The position numbers and the translations under genes are program-made. A stretch of 49,175 nucleotides of DNA from Christensenellaceae bacterium Phil7. GTDB lineage: Bacteria > Bacillota > Clostridia > Christensenellales > CAG-138. Below are positions 41,053 through 49,114 of the stretch, in pieces (within the stretch, counting starts at the first letter, position 1; every line of letters starts with the position of its first letter). Location: contig MSGV01000028.1 of NCBI GenBank assembly GCA_001940845.1, positions 1 through 49,175 of the forward strand, given 5' to 3'. The notes beneath the pieces are model-generated. The model did not search any database. It was not told where the DNA came from and saw only the letters and a list, made by a program, of their open reading frames with translations.

Positions 41053-43647
41053 CTATGCCGCAAATACACTCCCTATCGTATAGACAAGGAAAGCAGCCAG
41101 ATATGCGACAGCAAGCTGGAAAACTATCGTAAATGCCATGTATTTCCTCGATTGCAATTCCCTGCGCATCGTTGCAAGCGCAGCGACACAGGGTGTATAA
41201 AGCGACACGAAAACCAGGAAGGAATAGGCACTGAGCGGTGAGAAAAGACTGCTGAGTGCAGTAATGGCCGTTCCCGCTGTAAGGGTTGATCCTACCAACA
41301 CACTGAGAGTCGATACTATGCTCTCTTTAGCAACTACTCCGGTTAGCAATGCGACCACCGCCATCCAATTTCCGAATCCCAAAGGCTTAAATAGAAATGC
41401 TATTGCATTACCAATAGTACCTATGATGCTGTTCTCGACATGCTCTCCGACCGGAGCTAGCGTAAAGCTGAAATTCATCAGCAGCCATACGACTATGCTC
41501 ATTGCAAAAATGAGCGTTCCAGCCTTTATAAGAAAATGTTTTACCCTTTCCCACACATGCAGCATGGTATCCTTGAATTTCGGCAGCCTATATGGTGGGA
41601 GCTCCATCATGAATGCTGCATCGTTATCCTTAAACAGGGTCTTTTTGAAGAGCAGACCAAATATTGCTGCAAGCACAATACCGCCCAGGTAAAGGCTCAA
41701 AACCACCAGAGCATGCCCTTTGCTGAAAAATGCTCCCGCTATAAGCGCATAGACCGGCAGTTTAGCCGAGCAGCTCATAAACGGCACAAGCAGGATCGTA
41801 TTACGCTTATCCTGCATATTCTCCATCGTTCTGGCCGCCATCGTCGCAGGTACGGTACAGCCAAAGCCCATAAGCAATGGTATGAAACTCTTGCCGCTCA
41901 ATCCGATCTTTCTCATGGGTCTATCCATTATAAAAGCAATTCTGCTCATATACCCACTATCCTCTAAGAGCGACAACAGGAAGAAAAGTATTGCGATTTC
42001 AGGCAGGAATGTCACCACTCCGCCAACACCGCCAAGTATGCCATCGCAAATAAGGCTCGTCAGCCATGTAGGAACTGCCGCGGCACCGAGTGCCGAGCCG
42101 ACTGCTGGGATTGTCACATCGAAAACAAGCTTCTCCATCAACTCCTTCAGCCACGCCCCCAGAGTGCCGAAAGTCAGAGTGAATACTACGCCCATTATAA
42201 GCACAAAAAATGGAAGCGCAAGATATTTATTCGTCAATATGTTATCGATCCTATCCGAGAGCGTCGGTTCGCCTACAGGCTTTCCACGTTTTAATACCTT
42301 ACTCGCGACTTCCGAAATATATCGATAGCGACTATCCGCAAGCATGGATGCGCTATCGGCAAAGCTGTAGCCCGAAGCTTTCGCATACTCCTTTGAAAGT
42401 GCTTCCACCTCTGCCCGTACATCCTCCGGCAGCTTAAGTGCAGCCGCTACCGGCTCATCACCCTCCAAAAGCTTGATGCTCACCCAATGTACCGGCAACC
42501 CAACATTTTCCGCATAGCTTTCAATCAAATCCCCGATACGATGGTGCATGCCGTGGGTATAATCATCATAGAGATGATCCGGTTCGAGCTGAAATCCATC
42601 GTGCAACTGCGTATGAGCAGTATGCAGCAATATCTGCGCAGATACGCTGCGGGTTTGTGATACGAGGCTATCCAACCCCTTTCCGGTTCTGGCACTGATC
42701 GGCACTACGGGTATACCAAGCTCCTTTGAAAGGGCTTCGCAATCAATGCTGTCCCCATTTTTTTCAACCTCATCCATCATATTGAGGGCAATGACCATAG
42801 GACGCTCCAGCTCAAGCAGCTGCACAGTCAAATACAGGTTCCGCTCAAGATTTGTTGCATCCACAATGTTAATGATTGCATCGGGTTTTTCGGTAATGAT
42901 ATATTGCCTGGCAACCCTCTCCTCCATGCCAAATGGCGAAAGAGAATATATACCAGGCAGATCCACAAGCACCATCTCATGGCCATCGGTATTCAATCCT
43001 CCCTTACCGGAATCGAGAGATTTGACCTTTCCTTCCTTCTTATCAACCGTAACGCCTGCCCAGTTGCCAACATATTCCCGCTCTCCAGTCATGGCATTGA
43101 ACAGCGTTGTTTTTCCACAGTTCGGATTACCGATCAGGGCGAGCTTTATCGGTCTCTTTGATCGATCGATTTCATCGGGGACATCATTTTGCTTTGTTCG
43201 GAATATGGCATGATAGCAGTCTTTCCGACAGCTTGCACAGCCCCCTGGGGCGCAGGATACATTCAAAATATCGCCCGTCATGCGTTCAGCTCTTCTGTGA
43301 ACGAGCTCATCCTCGCGATCTATATGCTCCGTCTCATTCAATATGCGCTTACCCTCAGCCTCATAGCTGATTCGTGCGTTTTCGCGTCTCTTGGTTTCCG
43401 ATCTTTCCTCTTCATCGCTCATCAATTCAATTGCCGCTGCATCACTTCGGCGCAGTGAAAGCGAATATCCCCTAAGATGCAGCTCCATTGGGTCTCCCAT
43501 TGGGGCAAACTTGATAAGCTGCACCTCCGTTCCCGGCGTAAGCCCCATATCAGTTAGCTTTCTTAGCAGCCGCTCATCGCCCGTATCGACCCGGCGAATT
43601 CTTCCGCTCTCACCAATCTTGAGAGCATCGAGGTATTTTCTTTCCAT
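41053..43647 (-). CDS. feoB: Fused FeoA-FeoB ferrous iron transporter
   Basis: 864 residues. FeoA domain at 1-76 (GESGRIRRVDTGDERLLRKL, then DMGLTPGTEVQL). A linker (77-165) is highly charged and holds four cysteines, C132, C137, C140 and C144, as CX4CX2CX3C. The FeoB G domain follows: G1 GNPNCGKTT (173-181), the Mg site VGNWAGVT, G3 DLPGIYSL and G4 NMMD (about 289-292). Then comes the GDI helix region and the membrane core with the gate motifs FTLTFGTLGAW and GFGCTVPATMAARTM, plus LLVPFMSCSAKLPVY. It imports Fe2+ under anaerobic conditions. The start follows a GAAGGG site. A consensus promoter with a dyad lies upstream, so iron control is likely. Confidence 0.93.
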   Translation of the reverse strand: MERKYLDALKIGESGRIRRVDTGDERLLRKLTDMGLTPGTEVQLIKFAPMGDPMELHLRGYSLSLRRSDAAAIELMSDEEERSETKRRENARISYEAEGKRILNETEHIDREDELVHRRAERMTGDILNVSCAPGGCASCRKDCYHAIFRTKQNDVPDEIDRSKRPIKLALIGNPNCGKTTLFNAMTGEREYVGNWAGVTVDKKEGKVKSLDSGKGGLNTDGHEMVLVDLPGIYSLSPFGMEERVARQYIITEKPDAIINIVDATNLERNLYLTVQLLELERPMVIALNMMDEVEKNGDSIDCEALSKELGIPVVPISARTGKGLDSLVSQTRSVSAQILLHTAHTQLHDGFQLEPDHLYDDYTHGMHHRIGDLIESYAENVGLPVHWVSIKLLEGDEPVAAALKLPEDVRAEVEALSKEYAKASGYSFADSASMLADSRYRYISEVASKVLKRGKPVGEPTLSDRIDNILTNKYLALPFFVLIMGVVFTLTFGTLGAWLKELMEKLVFDVTIPAVGSALGAAAVPTWLTSLICDGILGGVGGVVTFLPEIAILFFLLSLLEDSGYMSRIAFIMDRPMRKIGLSGKSFIPLLMGFGCTVPATMAARTMENMQDKRNTILLVPFMSCSAKLPVYALIAGAFFSKGHALVVLSLYLGGIVLAAIFGLLFKKTLFKDNDAAFMMELPPYRLPKFKDTMLHVWERVKHFLIKAGTLIFAMSIVVWLLMNFSFTLAPVGEHVENSIIGTIGNAIAFLFKPLGFGNWMAVVALLTGVVAKESIVSTLSVLVGSTLTAGTAITALSSLFSPLSAYSFLVFVSLYTPCVAALATMRRELQSRKYMAFTIVFQLAVAYLAAFLVYTIGSVFAA

Positions 43648-43676
43648 ACAAGGTTTCCCTTCCGAATTATATCAAA

Positions 43677-43708
43677 TTGATTATAACTATTAATATCAAC
43701 CATGTCAA
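43677..43708 (-). promoter_or_regulatory. feoAB promoter with an overlapping candidate metal-regulator operator
   Basis: On the minus strand TTGACA (43708-43703), 17 bp, TATAAT (43685-43680): a perfect consensus. A 23-bp imperfect palindrome with TTGAT/ATCAA ends (43677-43699) covers the -10 box and spacer. Its A/T-rich dyad resembles Fur or DtxR-type boxes, but the exact regulator is inferred. Confidence 0.65.
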
Positions 43709-43772
43709 CATCACCGACATCGTCAGTTATAAGATATTATTAGTTAGTAAAAACTTACTCGTATCTCATAAA

Positions 43773-43808
43773 GAATGTCTCAGCAAGCCAGCACCTGCGG
43801 AGACATTC
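43773..43808 (-). terminator. Terminator of the YbjN-like gene
   Basis: A 9-bp GAATGTCTC stem (43773-43781 with 43800-43808), followed on the minus strand by TTTATGAG. It begins about 50 nt after the stop. Confidence 0.6.
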
Positions 43809-43855
43809 AAGCCCGTCTAATTCATCGAGGCCTGATTTATAGCCTAAATATATAT

Positions 43856-44335
43856 TTATTGATCTTCACACTTTTCTATAAGCGACTCAATCGATTTATA
43901 GCTGCCATATAGTATCTGCGTTATACCATCTCCATAACGTTCCATCATTGCAGAAGGCATCAATATGCTGAGACGAATTGCTTCCGCATCCGGCACATCA
44001 TCCCCGCATCTGATGTAGGACTTATATCGAATCTCCCCATCCCGGAAATCGAACTCGAAATTGCCCATGTTGAGACCATAATTAGCACGGTGAAGGAATT
44101 CAGCCATATCCTGCATCTTATCTTCATCCTTTGGACTTGGTCCGATCGGAGAAGTTGCATAAACCGTGAAGAAGGACTGTCTCACCAATATGGTATATTT
44201 TAAGTTTTTAATGGATGATTTAATGGAAAGCCCAAACTCAAATGCGCCACGATCCTCGTTGAAACTGAATTTCCAATCATCATCGCTCAAATACTTACGT
44301 ATTGCCTTTACAATTCTAGTTGAATATTCTGCCAT
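43856..44335 (-). CDS. YbjN-domain protein
   Basis: 159 residues, soluble, no signal or membrane segment. The pattern of a short N-terminal helix pair, a beta-rich middle (FEFGLSIKSSIKNLKYTILV) and the block MAEFLHRANYGLNMGNFEFDFRDGEIRYKSYIRC is that of the YbjN family, whose fold resembles type III secretion chaperones. Its role in bacteria is only loosely linked to stress and motility. It has its own promoter and terminator and is probably monocistronic. It lies divergent to the lipoprotein gene at 44578. Confidence 0.75.
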   Translation of the reverse strand: MAEYSTRIVKAIRKYLSDDDWKFSFNEDRGAFEFGLSIKSSIKNLKYTILVRQSFFTVYATSPIGPSPKDEDKMQDMAEFLHRANYGLNMGNFEFDFRDGEIRYKSYIRCGDDVPDAEAIRLSILMPSAMMERYGDGITQILYGSYKSIESLIEKCEDQ

Positions 44336-44469
44336 TGTTAATGCTCCTTTTTAGGTTATTCTAATACTCAGGATGATTTCATCAACATGCTGAGATACAA
44401 CCTATATCTCATTATTGCATAAAAAAATAGAATTTGCAAGTAGTTAATCAAAAAAACTTTTTGTTTTGC

Positions 44470-44497
44470 ATTATGTATTTTATTATTCAGTTGTCAA
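44470..44497 (-). promoter_or_regulatory. Promoter for the YbjN-like gene
   Basis: On the minus strand TTGACA (44497-44492), 16 bp, CATAAT (44475-44470). The leader of about 125 nt contains a poly-T run but no clear regulator site. Confidence 0.6.
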
Positions 44498-44577
44498 TAA
44501 ATTCCTAATAATCCGATGAACGCCTGTAAATAATACTGCTATAACGACCGTAATAGGTCAAAAATAACGGAGGCATT

Positions 44578-45096
44578 ATGAAAAAACGAATCAAAATGTT
44601 TGCAATTGTCGCACTTATCGCAGCGACGGCGCTCGTGATCTCCGCCTGCAGCGGCGGAAATAAGCCGACCAATACTCCGGGCAATACTTCCGAAGCCACG
44701 GTTCGCCCAACGACCTCGCCCGATATGAGCCTTGAGCCCTCATCGACTCCCGGCAACGAAGGTACATCCGCATCTCCCGATGTAAGTACGTCACCAGGCA
44801 CTTCCGAGTCGCCCATTACTTCCGGTTCACCGGAAGAAAGCGCCTCTCCCGGTGCAAACAAAGGCGATATTGAAGGCTTTGTTGAGGGAAAGGTCATCGA
44901 TGAAAAGGATGCACCAGAGGTTGTCAAGAATGCGATACGCGATTTTGGCAACGGCATGTCCGTCCAGTCCATAACCCATGATAAATACGAAGGCAGGCAA
45001 GCTTACAAGGTCACCTTGCAAGGCGAAGGTGAACTGGCTAGAAACTTCTTCGTATTTGAGGATGGCACCATCATCTTCCCGGGCATGAGTGATTGA
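44578..45096 (+). CDS. Lipoprotein with a Ser/Pro/Thr stalk and small C-terminal domain
   Basis: 172 residues. The signal peptide ends in the lipobox VISAC (cysteine 24). A disordered stalk of Thr, Ser, Pro and Gly (about 25-95) displays a C-terminal domain of about 75 residues (GFVEGKVIDEKDAPEVVKNA, then YEGRQAYKVTLQ and FVFEDGTIIFPG). This has the shape of a single PepSY-like unit, which makes it a possible relative of the PepSY repeats in the anti-sigma factor. ACGGAGG precedes the ATG. It is the only plus-strand gene in the right half of the window. No clear promoter was identified. It ends in a strong terminator. Function unknown. Confidence 0.8.
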   Translation: MKKRIKMFAIVALIAATALVISACSGGNKPTNTPGNTSEATVRPTTSPDMSLEPSSTPGNEGTSASPDVSTSPGTSESPITSGSPEESASPGANKGDIEGFVEGKVIDEKDAPEVVKNAIRDFGNGMSVQSITHDKYEGRQAYKVTLQGEGELARNFFVFEDGTIIFPGMSD

Positions 45097-45122
45097 CTAA
45101 CCATGCTGATACCGTAAATAAG

Positions 45123-45165
45123 AAAATGTCTGCAAGGCAAAATACATGCTTTGCAGACATTTTTT
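45123..45165. terminator. Bidirectional terminator between the lipoprotein and hydratase genes
   Basis: A long stem AAAATGTCTGCAA.GCA with TGC.TTGCAGACATTTTTT (45123-45165), with six Ts on the plus side and TTTTCTTATT on the minus side. It can end both converging operons. A smaller TGCGAA/TTCGCA hairpin followed by TTTTT sits at 45203-45226. Confidence 0.85.
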
Positions 45166-45248
45166 CACAATATTATCTGCGCAAAAGCGATTATAAAGCT
45201 CTTGCGAATATTTATTTCGCATTTTTGAATGCTATTTCCCGGGAAATA

Positions 45249-45824
45249 TTATTCAGTTTCACGCAATTCAGCGATGGTATCGAGATATGCCCTTCTTCCC
45301 GTCTCATAGAGATTATTGCCCTCGCTGTCAATAACGCATACAACCGGCAAATCCTCAACTACCAATCTGCGCAGCGCTTCAGCACCAAGATCCTCATAAG
45401 CAACTATCTCTGCGGATTTGATGCAATTTGAGAGCAGTGCACCGGCACCTCCGATAGCGGCGAAATAGACCGCTCCATACCGTTTCATTGCATCAATGAC
45501 TTCTTTGCTGCGCTTTCCCTTACCAATCATACCAGTCTCTCCCTCGCGTATGAGCGCTGGGGAATACGCATCCATGCGATAGCTCGTGGTTGGTCCCGCC
45601 GAGCCAATAGCTTGTCCTGGCTTTGCCGGAGTCGGACCAACATAATAGATGGTTGCATCCTTGATATCAAATGGGAGCTCCTTGCCGCTTTCAATGAGCT
45701 CAACAAGGCGTTTATGCGCTGCATCCCTCGCAGTGTAAATTATTCCAGAAAGCAGCAGAGATTCGCCGCTCTTGATGGTATCCACCATCTCCCTTGTAAT
45801 TGGCAGAGTGATTCTTCTTTCCAT
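45249..45824 (-). CDS. Class I fumarase-type hydratase, beta (C-terminal) subunit
   Basis: 191 residues. Landmarks of the Fe-S hydro-lyase beta family are RITLPITREMVDTIKSGESL, YYVGPTPAKPGQAIGSAGPT, TSYRMDAYSPALI, MIGKGKRS, and FAAIGGAGALLSNCI. With the alpha subunit it forms a two-subunit enzyme with a [4Fe-4S] cluster that adds or removes water across a C4/C5 dicarboxylate. Family members act on fumarate, L-tartrate or mesaconate, and sequence alone does not separate them. GGAGG precedes the ATG, and the gap to the alpha gene is 15 bp. It is the last gene of the citE-citF-hydratase operon. Confidence 0.88.
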   Translation of the reverse strand: MERRITLPITREMVDTIKSGESLLLSGIIYTARDAAHKRLVELIESGKELPFDIKDATIYYVGPTPAKPGQAIGSAGPTTSYRMDAYSPALIREGETGMIGKGKRSKEVIDAMKRYGAVYFAAIGGAGALLSNCIKSAEIVAYEDLGAEALRRLVVEDLPVVCVIDSEGNNLYETGRRAYLDTIAELRETE

Positions 45825-45839
45825 ATAGATGACCTCCGA

Positions 45840-46679
45840 TCAAAGCACTATGGATTTATGCCTGGTCACATGGCAATTTATATTGACGGCAACTGGCAGC
45901 CCAGCTATATGAGTGGGCATGGTTTCTATATTGACAGCCAGAGCTGTCGTCCTCCCGCCAAACCCCTGTGGCCCAATGCCCAGAGCATTGATCTTATCGA
46001 GCATTTCCGATTCCAGCTCCGCATAGAATTCATCCGGGTTGCGCTCATCGGTGCTGCGCATGAGTGCTTTCTTTGCGAGCAATGCTGCCTTATCAAAGGT
46101 ACCTCCAATGCCTACGCCAACCACGATAGGAGGGCATGGGTTTGGCCCCGCTTCCTCAACGGTTTTCAGGATGAATGCTTTCACCCCTTCGATACCATCC
46201 GATGGCTTGAGCATGGCGAGACGGCTCATATTTTCACTTCCGAAGCCCTTGGGCGCAACCGTTAATTCAATTTTTTCACCCGGTACGAGCTCAGTATAGA
46301 TCATTGCAGGTGTATTGTCGCCCGTATTCACGCGGCGCAGCGGATCAGCAACAACCGATTTTCTAAGATATCCATCCCGATAGCCGCGACGGACCCCTTC
46401 ATTCACCGCTTCGGTCAGATCGCCCTCGATATGTACATCCTGACCGATCTTCATAAACACGCAGCATACGCCCGTATCCTGACAGATGGGTACGAAGTTT
46501 TTATCTGCAATATTGTAATTTTCTATTATCTTATCCAGTATGCCCTGCGCAGTCTCCCATTTTTCCTCCGCGCGAGCATCTTCGATCCGATTACGCATAT
46601 CCTCGGGCAGTCTGCAATTAGCTTCCACACAGAGTGCTGCAATGGTATCGGTCAAAAGAGCTGCATTTATTGTCCTCAT
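45840..46679 (-). CDS. Class I fumarase-type hydratase, alpha (N-terminal) subunit
   Basis: 279 residues from the ATG at 46679, which follows GGAGG and sits one base after the citF stop. The three expected cluster cysteines lie in VPICQDTGVCCVF, GPNPCPPIVVG and VNINCHVTRHK. Other landmarks are NTGDNTPAMIYTELVPG and APKGFGSENMSRLAML. It provides the Fe-S half of the hydratase with the beta subunit next door. Fumarase, L-tartrate dehydratase and mesaconase share this fold. Placement directly after citrate-lyase-type genes favours a C4 or C5 hydroxy-acid route, but the substrate is inferred. Confidence 0.88.
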   Translation of the reverse strand: MRTINAALLTDTIAALCVEANCRLPEDMRNRIEDARAEEKWETAQGILDKIIENYNIADKNFVPICQDTGVCCVFMKIGQDVHIEGDLTEAVNEGVRRGYRDGYLRKSVVADPLRRVNTGDNTPAMIYTELVPGEKIELTVAPKGFGSENMSRLAMLKPSDGIEGVKAFILKTVEEAGPNPCPPIVVGVGIGGTFDKAALLAKKALMRSTDERNPDEFYAELESEMLDKINALGIGPQGFGGRTTALAVNIETMPTHIAGLPVAVNINCHVTRHKSIVL

Positions 46680-46680
46680 C

Positions 46681-48090
46681 TTAATCCTCCAATACTTCAT
46701 GTATATGGTCTATAACGGTGCCATCGCGATAGATTACGTCCGCTACTATCCTTTCACCAAGCTTTGGCTTTGATGGCACCCCGGAAATGCTCTCCGCTAT
46801 TGTTTTTAGCTCATTGATATCCGTAACCCTTATGCCCGCAGCCACAAGCCTATTGCGTAATTCATCATTTTTCGGATTAACCGCAACACCCTTCTGGGTA
46901 ACCAGCACATCTATACTGCTGCCCGGGGTAGAGATGCATGTTACATGATCCGTGACAATCGGCAGCCTTGCACGGGAGAGCGGAGCTATTATCATCGCAA
47001 GCTTTGCGCCCGCAGCGGTATCGCTGTGTCCGCCGCTTCCGCCCATGATACGCCCATTGGAATCCGTATGCACGTTGATATTAAAATCTGTATCTATCTG
47101 AGTTGCACCGAGTATAACAACATCGAGGCTATCCACCGTTGCACTCTTCGCACCCGGCGAAGCATAATGAGCTGCCGATATCTCCCGATGGCGTGGATTG
47201 CTCCTGATAGACTCCACTGCCTTCATATCGAAGCACTGCACATCCATAAGCGATTCGAAACATCCCTCATTGAGCATATCGACCATATATCCGGTAATCC
47301 CGCCAAGACCGAAGCTCCCATGAATTCGTTCATCAAGCATAACATCCTTCAAATATTTTGCAGCAGCAAGTGATGCGCCGCCCGCTCCGGTCTGGAATGA
47401 GAAACCATCCTTGAGCAGCCCGGATGCTTTTATGACATCCACTGCCGTCATCGCCATAGAAAGTCCTACCGGATCACGGGTAATCTTGGTCGTACCGGAT
47501 ACAATGCCTCTGGGATCGCCTATAGAGTCGATAACCACGACCTGATTCACGTCGGTTTCCGGAATTGACCAGTCGATAAGCGGGTATGCAGCCAGCTCAT
47601 CGGTTATCACGATGGTATGTGCTGCATAGCGAGCATCCGGAATTGCATATCCAAGCGAGCCGCAGGCCGATCTGCCCAGCTTACCCGTACAATTGCCCAT
47701 ATTATCGCTGGCCGGTGCAGCAATGAATGCCACGTCGATCGGCGTATTCCCATTCGCGATATCCATCGGCCTGCCTCCGTGAGTTCTGAACTGGACGGGA
47801 TTTTTCATCTTGCCGGCTGAAATGAATCTTCCAAGCTCAGCAGACATATAATCCGTCAGCAGATTGGTGACAACGCCTCGCTCAATATGTTCCTTTAAAG
47901 GACGATGAATATCGAATAGTGAGCTTGCATTGACCGTCAGATCCCTGATCCCCATATCGGCTATGGTATCGAGCACAAGATTCAGCACATAATCCCCATT
48001 GCGCAGGTGATGATGAAATGAAATCGTCATCCCATCGCGCAGTCCGGAATTCCTGATCGCTTCTTCAAGGGTATGGGTTAGCTTATTCAT
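46681..48090 (-). CDS. citF: Citrate lyase alpha subunit-type CoA transferase (CitF family)
   Basis: 469 residues from the ATG at 48090, which follows GGAGG; it overlaps citE by 8 bp. Landmarks include GMTISFHHHLRNGDYVLNLV, IRTHGGRPMDIA-like residues (FRTHGGRPMDIANG), DIAFIAAPASDNMGN-type wording and the catalytic-region VLGATQIDTDFNINVHTDSN and GGSGGHSDTAAGAKLAMI. In citrate lyase this subunit exchanges the acetyl group on the acyl carrier for citrate. Citramalate lyase uses a homologous subunit. Here the acyl carrier protein gene citD is absent from the operon, so the subunit may use a carrier encoded elsewhere or free CoA. Confidence 0.9.
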   Translation of the reverse strand: MNKLTHTLEEAIRNSGLRDGMTISFHHHLRNGDYVLNLVLDTIADMGIRDLTVNASSLFDIHRPLKEHIERGVVTNLLTDYMSAELGRFISAGKMKNPVQFRTHGGRPMDIANGNTPIDVAFIAAPASDNMGNCTGKLGRSACGSLGYAIPDARYAAHTIVITDELAAYPLIDWSIPETDVNQVVVIDSIGDPRGIVSGTTKITRDPVGLSMAMTAVDVIKASGLLKDGFSFQTGAGGASLAAAKYLKDVMLDERIHGSFGLGGITGYMVDMLNEGCFESLMDVQCFDMKAVESIRSNPRHREISAAHYASPGAKSATVDSLDVVILGATQIDTDFNINVHTDSNGRIMGGSGGHSDTAAGAKLAMIIAPLSRARLPIVTDHVTCISTPGSSIDVLVTQKGVAVNPKNDELRNRLVAAGIRVTDINELKTIAESISGVPSKPKLGERIVADVIYRDGTVIDHIHEVLED

Positions 48091-48964
48091 ACTTTTCGAC
48101 CTCCAAACCAAGCTGCTTTGCCATATCAAGCGTTTGCCTTGCACGCTCAACTATGGGCTTATCGATCATCTTGCCCCTAAGCGATACGGCACCTTTTCCC
48201 TGCTCCTTGCCTATCCTGATCGCTTCAAACACATCCATCGCGTACTGTATATCCTTTATGGACGGACTGAATACCTCATTTATCGCCCGAACATGGCGCG
48301 GCGCGATAGCAGATTTACCGCTGAAGCCCAGACTCTTGGCATATTCCGCATCGATCACGATTCCTTCATCATCATTAACATCTGTAAAGGGTGTGTCATA
48401 AACATCAATACCGGCAGCACGTGCAGCGCAAACAAGTCTGGTGCGCGCATAATTTATCTCATTGCCGGCCTTTGTACGCTTACAGCGCAGATCAGCCGTC
48501 AAATCCTCTCCTCCGAGGAAGAGTGCTGCCACGCGAGGACTTGCCGTCGCAATATTGAATGCATTCTCAACGCCCAAAGCTGTTTCGATCAGCGGGATGA
48601 GCTTGACCGAACCGATCTCCATGCCATAACGCTGCTCGATATGAGTTATATATTCATCAAGAATTTGAATATCCTCAGCGCAGCTCGATTTCGGCGGCAT
48701 AATCAGATCCGGCTTGAGCGGAACTATCGCCTCCAGATCATCCTTCCAATAATCGGTATCAATAGAATTTATGCGCACAGTTACTTCAACTCCGTTAAAA
48801 CCCATGCGCTGCATTGCGGAGCGCACAAGCAGCCTTGCGGAATCCTTTTCATCGGGCGAAACGGCATCCTCCAGATCCAGGATTATGCAATCCGCACCAA
48901 GGGCATCGCCGTTGATTATCATATTCGGAGTGTTGCCCGGGAGGAACAACATACTTCTTCTCAT
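48083..48964 (-). CDS. citE: Citrate lyase beta subunit-type CoA lyase (CitE family)
   Basis: 293 residues from the ATG at 48964, preceded by AAAGGGG; an upstream start at 49042 would place the promoter inside the gene, so it is rejected. The HpcH/CitE aldolase fold is seen in RRSMLFLPGNTPNMIINGDA, CIILDLEDAVSPDEKDSAR, VRINSIDTDYW, the metal and substrate site LIPLIETALGVENAF and LFLGGEDLTADL. It cleaves citryl- or citramalyl-thioesters to acetyl-thioester plus oxaloacetate or pyruvate. It is the first gene of the operon. Confidence 0.92.
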   Translation of the reverse strand: MRRSMLFLPGNTPNMIINGDALGADCIILDLEDAVSPDEKDSARLLVRSAMQRMGFNGVEVTVRINSIDTDYWKDDLEAIVPLKPDLIMPPKSSCAEDIQILDEYITHIEQRYGMEIGSVKLIPLIETALGVENAFNIATASPRVAALFLGGEDLTADLRCKRTKAGNEINYARTRLVCAARAAGIDVYDTPFTDVNDDEGIVIDAEYAKSLGFSGKSAIAPRHVRAINEVFSPSIKDIQYAMDVFEAIRIGKEQGKGAVSLRGKMIDKPIVERARQTLDMAKQLGLEVEKYE

Positions 48965-49006
48965 AATTTCCCCTTTCAGTGGCAAAACCACATAGCTATC
49001 GTTGGT

Positions 49007-49035
49007 ATTATAAACCTTAAGGGGTGCTAATTCAA
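49007..49035 (-). promoter_or_regulatory. Promoter of the citE-citF-hydratase operon
   Basis: On the minus strand TTGAAT (49035-49030), 17 bp, TATAAT (49012-49007). The leader is about 35 nt. Its position fixes citE as the first gene. Confidence 0.75.
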
Positions 49036-49086
49036 TAGCCATTTTTCCATTTGGATATTATGATACCTATCAACCATGGATAAAGG

Positions 49087-49114
49087 AAAGGACGCCCCCG
49101 AAGGAGCATCCTTT
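49087..49114 (-). terminator. Hairpin separating the cit operon from the next gene
   Basis: AAAGGA (49087-49092) pairs with TCCTTT (49109-49114) with inner GC pairs. Flanking A- and T-rich sequence allows use on either strand. A second perfect 9-bp hairpin lies at 49126-49145. Confidence 0.6.

Noticed and set aside
48134-49030. A 298-codon open frame opposite citE
   Set aside because: No ribosome binding site and no family features; citE motifs are clear on the minus strand.
48965-49042. Longer citE start at 49042
   Set aside because: It would lack a ribosome binding site and put the consensus promoter (49007-49035) inside the gene; the ATG at 48964 has AAAGGGG before it.
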